Assembly: GCA_046328715.1 (NCBI GenBank)
Contig: JAXLWB010000037.1
Coordinates: 1-64,000, forward strand
Reading direction: 5' to 3'
DNA length: 64,000 bases
From: JAXLWB01 sp046328715
GTDB lineage: Bacteria > Chloroflexota > Anaerolineae > Caldilineales > Caldilineaceae
The notes under the pieces are model-generated. The model was not told the origin of the DNA and made no database searches. It saw nothing but the letters and a program-made list of their open reading frames with translations. Position numbers and translations under genes: made by a program. This document shows, piece after piece, positions 52,019 to 60,579 of this stretch; within the stretch, counting starts at the first letter, position 1; the number at the start of each line of letters is the position of its first letter.

Positions 52019-52969
52019 GCGAATCGGTGTTGCAAGTTCGCAATCTTCAGGTGGAATATCAAACTGTGCGTGGCCCGGTCAAGGCCGTCAACCATGTCAG
52101 CTTCGACCTTTACAAAGGCGAAATTCTGGGGCTGGTTGGCGAATCTGGCTCAGGTAAAACGACTTTGGGCATGGCGCTGGTCGGCTTGATCCGTTCGCCG
52201 GGACAGGTGGCAGGTGGCGAAATTCTGCTCAACGGGCGCAATCTGGTCGGGCTGCCCGAAGCCGCCTACAAAAGGTGCGTCTGGCCGAGATCGCGCTGAT
52301 GCCGCAAGGTGCTATGAACTCGCTCAATCCAGTCACTCGCCTGCGCGAACAGTTCTCGACAGGCCACGCAATCATGGTATGGTGATGAGCAAACTCGAAG
52401 CCGATAACTTCGTGGCTGGCCTGCTCGAACGGGTTGGACTGCGCCCCGAGGTGGCAATATGCACGCCCACGAATTGAGCGGCGGCATGAAGCAGCGGGTG
52501 GCGATGGCGATTGCCATCAGCATGAAGCCCAAGGTCATCATCGCCGACGAACCGACCAGCGCACTCGACGTGGTGGTGCAAAAGCGCATCATCGAGACCC
52601 TGCAAGATGTGCAAAGGAACTGGGTGCTTCGATCATCCTGGTCGGGCACGATATGGGCTTGATGGCGCAAACCGTGGACCGCCTCGGCGTGATGTATGCC
52701 GGACGGATGGTCGAAGTAGCCCCGATCCGGAAACGCTGATCGCACCGCAACATCCTTATACCCGACTCTTGATCGAAAGTCTGCCCGCCGTCACCGAAAA
52801 GAAACCGCTGCGTGGCATCCCTGGCCTAGCCCCGCAATTACTTAATCTGCCGTCGGGCTGTGCCTTTCACCCACGCTGCCCGCACTCCTTCGACCGTTGC
52901 ATCGCCGAAACGCCGGAACTACGCAGCACGGAACAAGGCCGGTGGGCAGCTTGCCATTTAATCACATAA
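52015..52969 (+). pseudogene. ABC transporter ATPase, DppD type, with about five frameshifts
   Basis: All parts of a DppD-type ATPase are present in order but in changing frames: Walker A VGESGSGKTT, IALMPQGAMNSLNPVTRL (Q-loop), MHAHELSGGMKQRVAMAIAI (signature), VIIADEPTSALDVV (Walker B), VGHDMGLMAQ, then APQHPYTRLLIESLP and CAFHPRCPHS. Shifts are near 52275 (AAAA for AAAAA), ~52350, ~52456 (GGCAAT for GGCCAAT), ~52612 (CAAAGG for CAAAAGG) and ~52730 (CCGGAAA for CCGGGAAA). Each is about one missing base, mostly in short homopolymers. Either real decay or local sequence errors. Confidence 0.75.
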
Positions 52970-53071
52970 AAGTATGAGGTGGATATGTCCTACGGACCTT
53001 TTCATCGAGTTGGTGAGCCCGGTGGTCAAGGATGTGCAGTATCTGCACTTAGTATTTCTATAGAAAGATAA

Positions 53072-53224
53072 GTGAAGGCAACACTCGTTCCCGCTGTGTT
53101 ATTGGATGCCGGAACTGAAGCCACTGAAGTTGAATTATTGCGCACCATTTTAGAGAAATTCGGTGTGCGTTGGGGACATGATGAGTTAGGGTGGTGGGCA
53201 GTAGTGCCGAATCAAACAACATGA
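53072..53224 (+). CDS. Small hypothetical ORF
   Basis: A 50-codon ORF from a GTG (VKATLVPAVLLDAGTEATEV, ending VVPNQTT). A further 28-codon ORF, MSYGPFHRVGEPGGQG onward, runs 52985-53071 and its stop abuts the GTG. No homology is recognised. It lies in the insert between the two ABC ATPase genes. Confidence 0.3.
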   Translation: MKATLVPAVLLDAGTEATEVELLRTILEKFGVRWGHDELGWWAVVPNQTT

Positions 53225-53261
53225 ACTGGTAGAAAAAGAATTGATCTCTGGTTAATCAAAA

Positions 53262-53555
53262 ATGCAAGCTTGGCAAGAAGCAATCGACTTCCTTCAAGTC
53301 CAAGGATATGCCGCATATGCACGCAATGGGGCTCTTGGTGAAAGTATTGTGCTTCCTTTTGGTAAAATGCAAATAGTTGGAGAAATTAAACTATTTCCAC
53401 AAGTTCTTTGGTTGTATGAAATAGAGCAAGGGTGGGCAATATGTTACCCTCCTTATCTAACTGAGGATCTGAAGTTTCAAACACTGGACCATGCAGTAGA
53501 AGTAGCACAGCAGTTCGTTAAGCAATACGAACAGTCAGTAGAGATTGTAAAATAG
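53262..53555 (+). CDS. Small hypothetical protein
   Basis: 97 residues, acidic and mixed alpha/beta (MQAWQEAIDFLQVQGYAAYA, VGEIKLFPQVLWLYEIEQGW, YEQSVEIVK). No family recognised. It is AT-rich compared with the ABC genes around it and sits in a ~780-base insert that also has a palindromic repeat, so it is likely acquired. Start codon ATG, no strong ribosome site. Confidence 0.5.
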   Translation: MQAWQEAIDFLQVQGYAAYARNGALGESIVLPFGKMQIVGEIKLFPQVLWLYEIEQGWAICYPPYLTEDLKFQTLDHAVEVAQQFVKQYEQSVEIVK

Positions 53556-53573
53556 ATTTTGTAGAAGGTGGAC

Positions 53574-53669
53574 TTGTCATTCTGAGGAGCGGCTGTTTGC
53601 GACGAAGAATCTTGGTCGGTCTGCACCGCAAGATTCTTCACTCGAAAAAGCCCTCGCTCAGAATGACAG
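53574..53669. repeat. TGTCATTCTGAG palindromic element
   Basis: Ends TGTCATTCTGAG-GAGCG (53575-53591) and CGCTCAGAATGACA (53655-53668) are inverted, and inside them GAAGAATCTT (53604-53613) pairs with AAGATTCTTC (53630-53639). A palindrome of this type is widespread in unrelated bacterial genomes (recollection). It precedes the second ATPase. Confidence 0.75.
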
Positions 53670-53747
53670 TTTCATTTCATACCGAACAACTAAATTGCAG
53701 CGTGGTATTATAGTCACCGTTTGACATTTTGGCATGAAGGATAGGCT

Positions 53748-54759
53748 ATGACTGCCTTGATCGAATTCCGCAACGTCTCCAAAATCTTTGGCGGCGGGTT
53801 GTTTGATAAAAAACGTACAGTTGCCCTCGAAAACTTTTCGATGACGATCAACGAGTCGCCGCCGCGCATCACCGCCGTGGTCGGCGAGAGCGGCAGCGGC
53901 AAGACGACCCTAGCGCGCCTACTGCTCGGTTTGGAGACGCCGACGCAGGGCGAAGTGCTCTATCGTGGGCGCAATGTGGCAACGATGGACGGAAGCGCGT
54001 CGGCAGTTTTTGCACGATGTCCAATTTGTCTTTCAAGACCCCTATGGCGTCTACAACCCCTTCTACAAGGTCGATCACGTCCTGACCAAGCCGATTGCCA
54101 AGTTCAAACTGGCCAGCTCACGGCAAAGAGCACGTAAGTTGATCGAAACTGCACTGGAAACCGTCGGCCTGCACGCCTCGGAGACGTTGGGACGCTATCC
54201 CCATCAGATGAGCGGCGGTCAACGCCAACGCATCATGGTGGCGCGGGCGCTGCTGCTCAAACGCTTGATCATCGCTGACGAGCCGGTCTCGATGGTCGAT
54301 GCCTCATTGCGGGCGACCATCCTCGGCAGCCTACAAGAGTTGAACGAGAAATTCGGCATCTCGATCATCTACATCACCCACGACCTGGCCACCGGCTACC
54401 AGATCAGCCACAACATGATCGTGCTCTATCATGGGGCCGTGAGCGAGGCAGGGGCGGTAGATCATGTTGTCCAGAATCCGCAACACCCCTACACCCAATT
54501 GCTGATGGATTCAATCCCGCGTGCCGTGCCTGAACGCACCTGGCACCGCGAGAAGACCACGGCCAACCTCGCCAAACCATCGGCTGGCCATGTCGGCTGC
54601 AAATTTGCCGAACGTTGCCCCTATGTGATGGATCAATGTAACCAATCGCAACCGCCGCTCTTCCGCACCGACCCGCAGCGCGTCGTCAGTTGTTTCCTCC
54701 ACTCCGAGGCGCAGACACTGCAAAACGAGGGCTTGGATGCGGTCTTTGTCAACCAATGA
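53748..54759 (+). pseudogene. ABC transporter ATPase, DppF type, with one frameshift
   Basis: Begins MTALIEFRNVSKIFGGGLFD with Walker A GESGSGKTT, then breaks near 53990 (ATGGACGGAAGCGCG) and continues in another frame with QFVFQDPYGVYNPF (Q-loop), YPHQMSGGQRQRIMVARALL, LIIADEPVSMVD, and the C-terminal CKFAERCPYVMDQC cluster. The single shift would truncate the protein after about 80 residues. The stop overlaps the amidohydrolase start (ATGA). Confidence 0.75.
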
Positions 54760-56366
54760 GTCAAGCTGCCGATCTTATCATCCACAACGCCCGCGTCTAC
54801 ACCGTGGACGATGACAATCCACAGGCCGAAGCCGTGGCCATCGTTGGCAACCGCATCGCCTTTGTTGGCAAGACGGACGAAGTCCAACAGTGGCGAGGGC
54901 GTAGCACTGAACTGATCGATGGTGCGGGGCGAACGTTACTTCCCGGTTTGATCGACAGCCACTTTCATCTGCTCTGGGGCTCGCTCAAACTGGATGATCT
55001 GCAACTCTGGGAGGCGACCAATCGCCAGCAGTTGGCGGAACTGATCCTTGCCTATGCTCAGGCTCATCCGCAACGAGAGTGGCTGGTCGGTTCGCAAGTG
55101 CGCTATAGCGCCTTTGAAGGCACGCCGCTAGATCGCCACTTTCTCGATACCCTGGTCGCCGACCGTCCTCTCTACCTGATCGCCTTTGATGGTCACACGG
55201 TTTGGGTCAATAGCGAAGCCTTGCGCCGTGCCAACTTATTGCAGGGCCGTCTGTTGCCCGCCGGTCATGAAATTGTCATCGACCCTAATACCGGGCTGGC
55301 CACAGGCGAACTGCGCGAACCCGAAGCCTTCACCCCGGTGCGTGATCTGATTCCATCAAAGACTGATGCTGAAAAACGTGCGCTGCTCCACCAAGGCTTG
55401 GCGCTTGCCGCCCAACATGGCATCACCAGTGTGCACAATATGGATGGCTGGGACAAGGCGATTGAACGCTTTGTGGCGCTCGAAGCGGCGGGCGAGATGA
55501 GCCTGCGCGTCTACGTGCCCTTCGATGTGACCCCGGAAACCCCGCTGGCTGCCCTGCAAGACGCCGCCGAACAGAAACGGAGCATTCAAGGCAACTTTGT
55601 GCGTGCCAGTGGCATCAAGCTCTTTATGGATGGCGTGTTGGAATCCTACACCGCGCTCATGATCGATGCGTACGCCGATCAGCCAGGCAATTGTGGCAGT
55701 GCGCTCTTCACTGCCGAACACTTTAACCGCATTGCACTGGAGGCAGATCGGCTGGGGTTGCAGATCTCGGTTCATTGTTGTGGTGATGGGGCAGTGCGGC
55801 GTACGCTGGATGGCATCCAGTTGGCGCAGCAGCAGAATCACACACGGAATCGTCGCCATCGCGTTGAGCATATCGAAGTCGTTCATCCAGACGACATCCC
55901 GCGCTTTGCCCAACTCGGCGTGATCGCCTCGATGCAATTGCTGCACAGTCCGCTCACTGTCTCCCCTGCTGATGTCTGGCCGATGCGCGCGGGAGTGGCA
56001 CGCTGGCCCGTCAGTTTTGCTTGGCAAACCTTGCGTGAGGCTGGCGCACATCTCGCCTTTGGCAGCGATTGGCCTGTGGTCAGCATGAACCCGCTGTGGG
56101 GCTTTCACACTGGCCTCAATCGCCAACCTTGGGCAGACGGTCACCCCATTCAACGCCAGACGCTGGAGCAGATCATCCGCGGCTACACGCGTGACGCAGC
56201 CTTTGTCGAATTCCAAGAAGCCGAAAAAGGCATGATCCGCCGCGGCATGCTGGCTGATCTGGTGCTGCTCTCTAACGACCTCTTTGCCACCCCGCCCGAA
56301 GAAATCGGGAACCTTCACTCCATGCTGACCATTTGCGATGGGCGGATTGTCCATCGGCTGGTGTAA
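54756..56366 (+). CDS. YtcJ-like amidohydrolase
   Basis: 536 residues of the amidohydrolase superfamily, PF07969-type. It shows GLIDSHFHL (HxH metal ligands), KLFMDGVLESYTALM, SVHCCGDGAVRRTLD and FGSDWPV. The ATG at 54756 overlaps the DppF stop, so it is co-translated with the transporter. N-acyl or ring-amide hydrolysis of the imported compound is a reasonable guess. Confidence 0.88.
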   Translation: MSQAADLIIHNARVYTVDDDNPQAEAVAIVGNRIAFVGKTDEVQQWRGRSTELIDGAGRTLLPGLIDSHFHLLWGSLKLDDLQLWEATNRQQLAELILAYAQAHPQREWLVGSQVRYSAFEGTPLDRHFLDTLVADRPLYLIAFDGHTVWVNSEALRRANLLQGRLLPAGHEIVIDPNTGLATGELREPEAFTPVRDLIPSKTDAEKRALLHQGLALAAQHGITSVHNMDGWDKAIERFVALEAAGEMSLRVYVPFDVTPETPLAALQDAAEQKRSIQGNFVRASGIKLFMDGVLESYTALMIDAYADQPGNCGSALFTAEHFNRIALEADRLGLQISVHCCGDGAVRRTLDGIQLAQQQNHTRNRRHRVEHIEVVHPDDIPRFAQLGVIASMQLLHSPLTVSPADVWPMRAGVARWPVSFAWQTLREAGAHLAFGSDWPVVSMNPLWGFHTGLNRQPWADGHPIQRQTLEQIIRGYTRDAAFVEFQEAEKGMIRRGMLADLVLLSNDLFATPPEEIGNLHSMLTICDGRIVHRLV

Positions 56367-56384
56367 ACTATAGATAGGATTACC

Positions 56385-57419
56385 GTGACAAATACTATGC
56401 TTCCAACCATCATGCGCGTCCCCCACTTCAAAGGCGGCGGGCAGATCGACTTCATCGAAAAGCCCGTACCGACACCCGGTCCCGGCCAACTGTTGCTCCA
56501 GGTCAAAGCCAACGCGCTCTGCGGCTCGGAGCGCGGACAGTTTTTCAACGGCACCAACACCACGCCCGGTCATGAAGCGGCGGGTGTGGTTGTGGCGGCA
56601 GGAGCCAACACACAGAGCAAACCCGGCACCCCAGGTGTCGTCTTCTTAATGGACTTCTGCGGAGAATGTCGCAGTTGTCGTCTCGGCCTGACCAACCAAT
56701 GTCTGCAAAAGCGGGGCGACATGGGCTTCAACCGTGACGGTGGCTACGGCGTCTATGAACTGGTCAACGAGAACCTCTTCCTGCCCGTCGATCCTGCGCT
56801 GCCCTTGACCGAAGCGACTCTCTTACTGGACGTGATGGGCACCACTGCCCACGCCATCAACCGCGCTCAGCGCATTCACCTTGACCTGCAATCGCTGGTG
56901 GTGACTGGTGCGGGACCGATTGGTCTAGGCGTGTTAGCGATGGCCAAGATCATGCTCGGTGAATCGTTTCCAGTACTGATTAGCGACGTAGTCGGTTGGC
57001 GGTTATCCCTGGCCGAGCAACTAGGCGGCAAGCCAATCAATCTGACGCAAACCACACTGGCCGAAGGAGCCAAGCAACACGGTTTGCTGCGCGTTGATGG
57101 GGCCTTTGACACCAGTGGCAAAGAAGTGGCCCGGCGCAGCGCACTCGATCTGCTCGATAAACGGGGCGTGTTGGTCTGCATCGGTCATGGTGAAGGACTC
57201 TCCGTCACCGTCTCGCCCGATCTAATCGCCACCGAGCGAGCGATCCTGGGCAGCGAATATTTCTGTTTCAACGAACTACCCGCCAATGTCGAGCGACTAC
57301 AAAAGCACCTCCCCTATCTTCAACAAATCATCACCCATCGCTTCCCGGTCAGCGAGATCCAACACGCCTTTGAACTCTTCTGGAAGGGTGAGGCGGGGAA
57401 GGTTGTGATTGAACAATAA
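56385..57419 (+). CDS. Zinc-dependent alcohol dehydrogenase (MDR)
   Basis: 344 residues with a catalytic zinc Cys in ALCGSE, GHEAAG, the structural zinc cluster CGECRSCRLGLTNQC and a Rossmann VTGAGPIGLGVLAMAK. The start is GTG at 56385 with AGGA upstream. It follows the amidohydrolase by 18 bases. A polyol or sugar dehydrogenase like L-idonate or threonine-type members is likely. Confidence 0.87.
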   Translation: MTNTMLPTIMRVPHFKGGGQIDFIEKPVPTPGPGQLLLQVKANALCGSERGQFFNGTNTTPGHEAAGVVVAAGANTQSKPGTPGVVFLMDFCGECRSCRLGLTNQCLQKRGDMGFNRDGGYGVYELVNENLFLPVDPALPLTEATLLLDVMGTTAHAINRAQRIHLDLQSLVVTGAGPIGLGVLAMAKIMLGESFPVLISDVVGWRLSLAEQLGGKPINLTQTTLAEGAKQHGLLRVDGAFDTSGKEVARRSALDLLDKRGVLVCIGHGEGLSVTVSPDLIATERAILGSEYFCFNELPANVERLQKHLPYLQQIITHRFPVSEIQHAFELFWKGEAGKVVIEQ

Positions 57420-57427
57420 AGAAGACC

Positions 57428-57504
57428 AGAAGACAAGAGGACAGGAAGACAGGAAGACGGGATAATTATCTTCTTGTCTTCTTGTCCTCCTGTCTTCCTA
57501 TCTT
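57428..57504. repeat. AGACAAGAGG/CTTCTTGTCT hairpin
   Basis: The purine arm (57428-57458) and pyrimidine arm (57469-57504) are imperfect inverted repeats of the same family as at 14462 and 49843. It lies between the MDR and Gfo genes. Confidence 0.72.
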
Positions 57505-57516
57505 AAAAAGCGAACC

Positions 57517-58500
57517 ATGAACCAACCAACTCGTATCAAAGTTGCCCTCGTCGGTGCTGGCGGCTGGGGAAAACAACATGCACGTATCTTGTCTGCCCAC
57601 CCTGAGGTGGAATTCTGCGCAATTGCCGGGCGCACGGCGGAAAAGACGCAGGCGCGTGCTGCGCAATATGGCGTACGTGCTTATCTGGATGTGGGTGAGA
57701 TGCTCGATAAGGAGCGTCCCGACTTGGTGAGCCTCTGTTTGCCCAACCAGGGCCATTTTGAGGCAACGCTGCAAGTAATCGAGGCCGGCTATCCGTTGTT
57801 AGTGGAGAAGCCGCTGGTCTTTGATTTGAAAGAGGCGGATATTCTGCTGGCAGAGGCGGCCAAACGTAAGCTCTTTTTCGCCATCAACTTCAACCATCGC
57901 TACGCCAAGCCGATCCAACAGGCCAAGGCGGCTATTGAGAGTGGCAGAGTCGGCGAGATCAGCTTTGCTACCTGGCGTTTTGGTGGCGAAGGTTCCAGTA
58001 CGCATCCGCACGCCAACTTGATCGAAACCCAGTGTCACGCATTCGACCAACTGGAATATCTCTGTGGCCCGATTGACTCGATCATGGCGCAGATGAGCGA
58101 TAAAACCGGGCAAGGCTACCGCACGTTGGCCCTGGCGCTTCATTTTGCCAATGGTGCAGTTGGTTCGCTACTTGGCAGTTACGACTCTTCCTACGCTTAT
58201 GCGGATACTCACCTTCTGGAGATCAACGGCAGCGGCGGGCGGGTGCTGGTTGAAGATACCGTGCGTCGCTACAGCTATCAGCAACGGGGCAACGAGAGCG
58301 CCGAAGTCTGGCAAGCGGGCTACTTTAACGACCGCGACCGTGAATTTCACCGCACCTTTGATTTCTATTTTGATGCGATGTTAGCAGCCTTCAAAGCCGG
58401 CAATCCACCACCGATCCATGCCGAAGCAGGTCGGCGGGCGCTACAATTGGCCTATGCGGCGATCCATTCGTTTGAAAGTGGGCAGCGTGTAAATATTTAG
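57517..58500 (+). CDS. Gfo/Idh/MocA family oxidoreductase
   Basis: 327 residues. VALVGAGGWGKQHARIL (Rossmann) and VEKPLVFD (catalytic EKP) are clear. The substrate domain has NFNHRYAKPIQQAK and ETQCHAFDQLEYL. It is closer to canonical Idh/MocA proteins than the two long paralogues at 3139 and 16433. It is in the operon downstream of the amidohydrolase and MDR genes. Confidence 0.9.
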   Translation: MNQPTRIKVALVGAGGWGKQHARILSAHPEVEFCAIAGRTAEKTQARAAQYGVRAYLDVGEMLDKERPDLVSLCLPNQGHFEATLQVIEAGYPLLVEKPLVFDLKEADILLAEAAKRKLFFAINFNHRYAKPIQQAKAAIESGRVGEISFATWRFGGEGSSTHPHANLIETQCHAFDQLEYLCGPIDSIMAQMSDKTGQGYRTLALALHFANGAVGSLLGSYDSSYAYADTHLLEINGSGGRVLVEDTVRRYSYQQRGNESAEVWQAGYFNDRDREFHRTFDFYFDAMLAAFKAGNPPPIHAEAGRRALQLAYAAIHSFESGQRVNI

Positions 58501-58520
58501 TAAATCAGTTTAATGCACTT

Positions 58521-58570
58521 TATAATGCAAGGCTCAAAGTTTGTCATAAACAAAAAATCGAGCCTTGCAT
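58521..58570. promoter_or_regulatory. Promoter and inverted repeat overlapping the DUF3800 start
   Basis: TATAAT at 58521-58526 is a -10-like element. ATGCAAGGCTC (58525-58535) and GAGCCTTGCAT (58560-58570) are perfect 11-bp inverted arms; the right one covers the first two bases of the ATG at 58569. It may be an operator or an RNA hairpin hiding the start. Confidence 0.5.
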
Positions 58571-59189
58571 GTTTTCTTTAACTTTTGCTGGTGACGAATC
58601 GGGTGATGTGAGTTTTGCCTTTACCAAAGGTGCTTCAACACATTTTCTTATTACTATCATTGCCGCCAATGCCGACTTAATGCAGTTACTTTTGCAGGAT
58701 GTGCGCCAACAGTCCAATTTGCCAGCGAACTACGAGTTTTCCTTTCATGGACTAACAGCGAGTGCGCTCCGCCGCCGGGTCTTTACAGCATTGGCAGATA
58801 CGGAATTCAGCGCTTGGGCAGTGGCGGTCAATAAGGCCAAACTCGCTGATAGCTTCCGGGTTATGCGTCCGGTTGAGTTTTATCTCTATTTTGTCAGTGA
58901 AACCATCCGTCTTATCCCATCCGAACAGCGAATTGGAGCGACCTTATTGTTGGATGAATTCGCCTCGCCCAAACATTTGCCTGGGGAGTTACGGCGCATC
59001 CTCAAAGCACGCTCAATTCCCCGACATTTCAAGCAGATCGTGGCAAAACGTTCACGTAGCGAACCACTAATTCAAGTAGCAGACTTGTTAGCAGGCGCAC
59101 TCCATCGGCACATTGTGAGCGATGATCACGAATGTTATCGGCTGATTCAGCATCATTTTCGAGTAGTTGCAGACTTTGGTGAGGAATAA
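58569..59189 (+). CDS. DUF3800 domain protein
   Basis: 206 residues. GDESGD at residues 7-12 and LIQVADLLAGALHRHI near the C-terminus are the DUF3800 hallmarks, which together give an RNase-H-like fold in family comparisons. Function is unknown. It is often found with mobile or defence-type loci and near candidate structured RNAs. The gene is AT-richer than its catabolic neighbours and interrupts two Gfo genes. Confidence 0.82.
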   Translation: MFSLTFAGDESGDVSFAFTKGASTHFLITIIAANADLMQLLLQDVRQQSNLPANYEFSFHGLTASALRRRVFTALADTEFSAWAVAVNKAKLADSFRVMRPVEFYLYFVSETIRLIPSEQRIGATLLLDEFASPKHLPGELRRILKARSIPRHFKQIVAKRSRSEPLIQVADLLAGALHRHIVSDDHECYRLIQHHFRVVADFGEE

Positions 59190-59190
59190 A

Positions 59191-59290
59191 ATAAACCCGC
59201 TCTGCTAGCCGATTCTTCCATGTGGGAAGAGAGCAGGCCGCCACAATCGGCGACTTTTCGCAGAGCGGGAGAAGTCCGTTGGGACTTTTA
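59191..59290. ncRNA. Structured RNA-like element next to the DUF3800 gene
   Basis: A nested structure: P1 CCCGCTCTGC/GCAGAGCGGG (59196-59205 and 59260-59269), P2 CCGATT/AATCGG (59209-59214 and 59245-59250) and P3 CTTCC/GGAAG (59215-59219 and 59225-59229), followed by AAGTCC-GTTG-GGACTT-TT. On the minus strand P1 is followed by a T-rich run (GGGTTTTATTTTATT), a terminator-like end, so transcription in that direction is also possible. Candidate RNA motifs associated with DUF3800 genes have been described (recollection). Strand undetermined. Confidence 0.5.
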
Positions 59291-59454
59291 CCTATCTGCC
59301 ATTATCGCTACTTTTGACGATGTTGTCAAGCAGTATTTTAGCGTAGCGATTCAGTGATAGTTGCTCGTTACGAGAAAAGAGTGCATCCTTCACGTTTAAT
59401 GAGTAGCCATCACTGACGAGCCAAGTCATTACGTTTTCGATACAAACAGATCTT
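59291..59454. other. Intergenic spacer after the RNA-like element
   Basis: 164 bases, AT-rich. Short complementary stretches such as AATGA/TCATT are present, but no convincing promoter, gene or RNA was seen. Confidence 0.4.
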
Positions 59455-60426
59455 ATGACAGAACCAACCAAAATCCGTGTAGCGATGATCGGGGCTGGCG
59501 GAATGGCAAACAGTGTGCATTATCCGTCGCTCGCCTCCTTTGCCGATGTCGAGATCGCCGCCATCTGCGACATCGACAGCCAGCGGCTCAACGCCACGGC
59601 AGAGCGTTACAACGTCGCCAAACGCTACAGTGATTATCGCAAGATGGTCGAGGAGGTCGCTCCCGATGCGGTCTATGCGATTGGTCAACCCCACATCATG
59701 TTTGACGTGTGGACTTGGTGTCTGCGCAATGGGCTCAACCTCTATATCGAAAAGCCGCTGGGAATTACCATCCATCAGGCACGGGCGCTGGCGCATTTGG
59801 CAGCCGAAAAGCAGTGTATTACGCAGGTCAGCTTTCAGCGGCGCAGTTGCCCAATGGTGGTCCATCTCTACAACGAGTGCCGCAAACGGGGGCCGATTGT
59901 CCATGCCGAATGCTCGTTCTTCAAATGTGCTCCCAACCCCTATCTGGAAGCACGCGACCACATGATGGATGACGGCGTGCATGCCATTGATACCTTGCGC
60001 TGGCTCTGTGGCGGCGAGGTGGTCGAGGTGCAAAGTCACTGCAAGCGTATCGGCACGCCCGACATCAACTTTATCTCGGCGCTACTCCACTTTGACAACG
60101 GCGCAACCGCGGTGCTGCTCAACAGTTGGAGCAGCGGACGGCGCATCTTTAAAGTAGAGATGCACGCACCCGGTATCTGTGCCGAGGCCGAACACGAAAA
60201 TAAAGGCCGCCTCTATGCTGACAGCGATACCCAAGGTATTGAATTTGACACACGGGAAGTAGCCGGTAGCCATGAAAACTACGTTTTTGGCGGCTTCCAA
60301 GCTAAAAATCGTGAATTTATCGATGCAGTCAAAAATAAGACGCTCCCTAGCTCCCATTTTGGAGATGCGGTCAAGACTATGGAAGTGGCAGAGATTATTC
60401 TGGCGCAGGCGTTGCTCAAGAAGTAA
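59455..60426 (+). CDS. Gfo/Idh/MocA family oxidoreductase
   Basis: 323 residues with VAMIGAGGMANSVHYPSL, IEKPLGITIH, SFQRRSCPMVVHLY and DDGVHAIDTLRWL. It is a canonical Gfo-type protein distinct from that at 57517. The weak ribosome site and the intervening DUF3800 element suggest a separate transcript. A MITE-like element starts seven bases after its stop. Confidence 0.9.
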   Translation: MTEPTKIRVAMIGAGGMANSVHYPSLASFADVEIAAICDIDSQRLNATAERYNVAKRYSDYRKMVEEVAPDAVYAIGQPHIMFDVWTWCLRNGLNLYIEKPLGITIHQARALAHLAAEKQCITQVSFQRRSCPMVVHLYNECRKRGPIVHAECSFFKCAPNPYLEARDHMMDDGVHAIDTLRWLCGGEVVEVQSHCKRIGTPDINFISALLHFDNGATAVLLNSWSSGRRIFKVEMHAPGICAEAEHENKGRLYADSDTQGIEFDTREVAGSHENYVFGGFQAKNREFIDAVKNKTLPSSHFGDAVKTMEVAEIILAQALLKK

Positions 60427-60432
60427 CCACCC

Positions 60433-60565
60433 AACCCCACCCTAGCCCTCCCCTGGTAAGGGAGGGAATTGTCACGGAAAGGGTTTTGTTTGGTGGATAG
60501 TAGGAAGTACGAAATCTGCCCCTTTACTTTTCCCTCCTTGTTCTGGGGAGGGTTAGGGTGGGGTT
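60433..60565. mobile_element. MITE-like element copy C
   Basis: Terminal inverted repeats of 21 bp (20 match): AACCCCACCCTAGCCCTCCC at 60433-60452 and the complement of 60545-60565. 133 bases in all; AATTGTCACG and GTTTGGTGGA in the interior match copy A in the same orientation. It fills the gap between a Gfo gene and the cysteine hydrolase gene. Confidence 0.82.
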
Positions 60566-60579
60566 AGTATTTATGAACT

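Noticed and set aside
53574..53669. Could be an ordinary intrinsic terminator
   Set aside because: It has nested arms and the known dispersed TGTCATTCTGAG ends, and no T-run.
55356..56573. 405-codon open frame on the minus strand
   Set aside because: Antisense to the amidohydrolase, which has metal-binding motifs on the plus strand.
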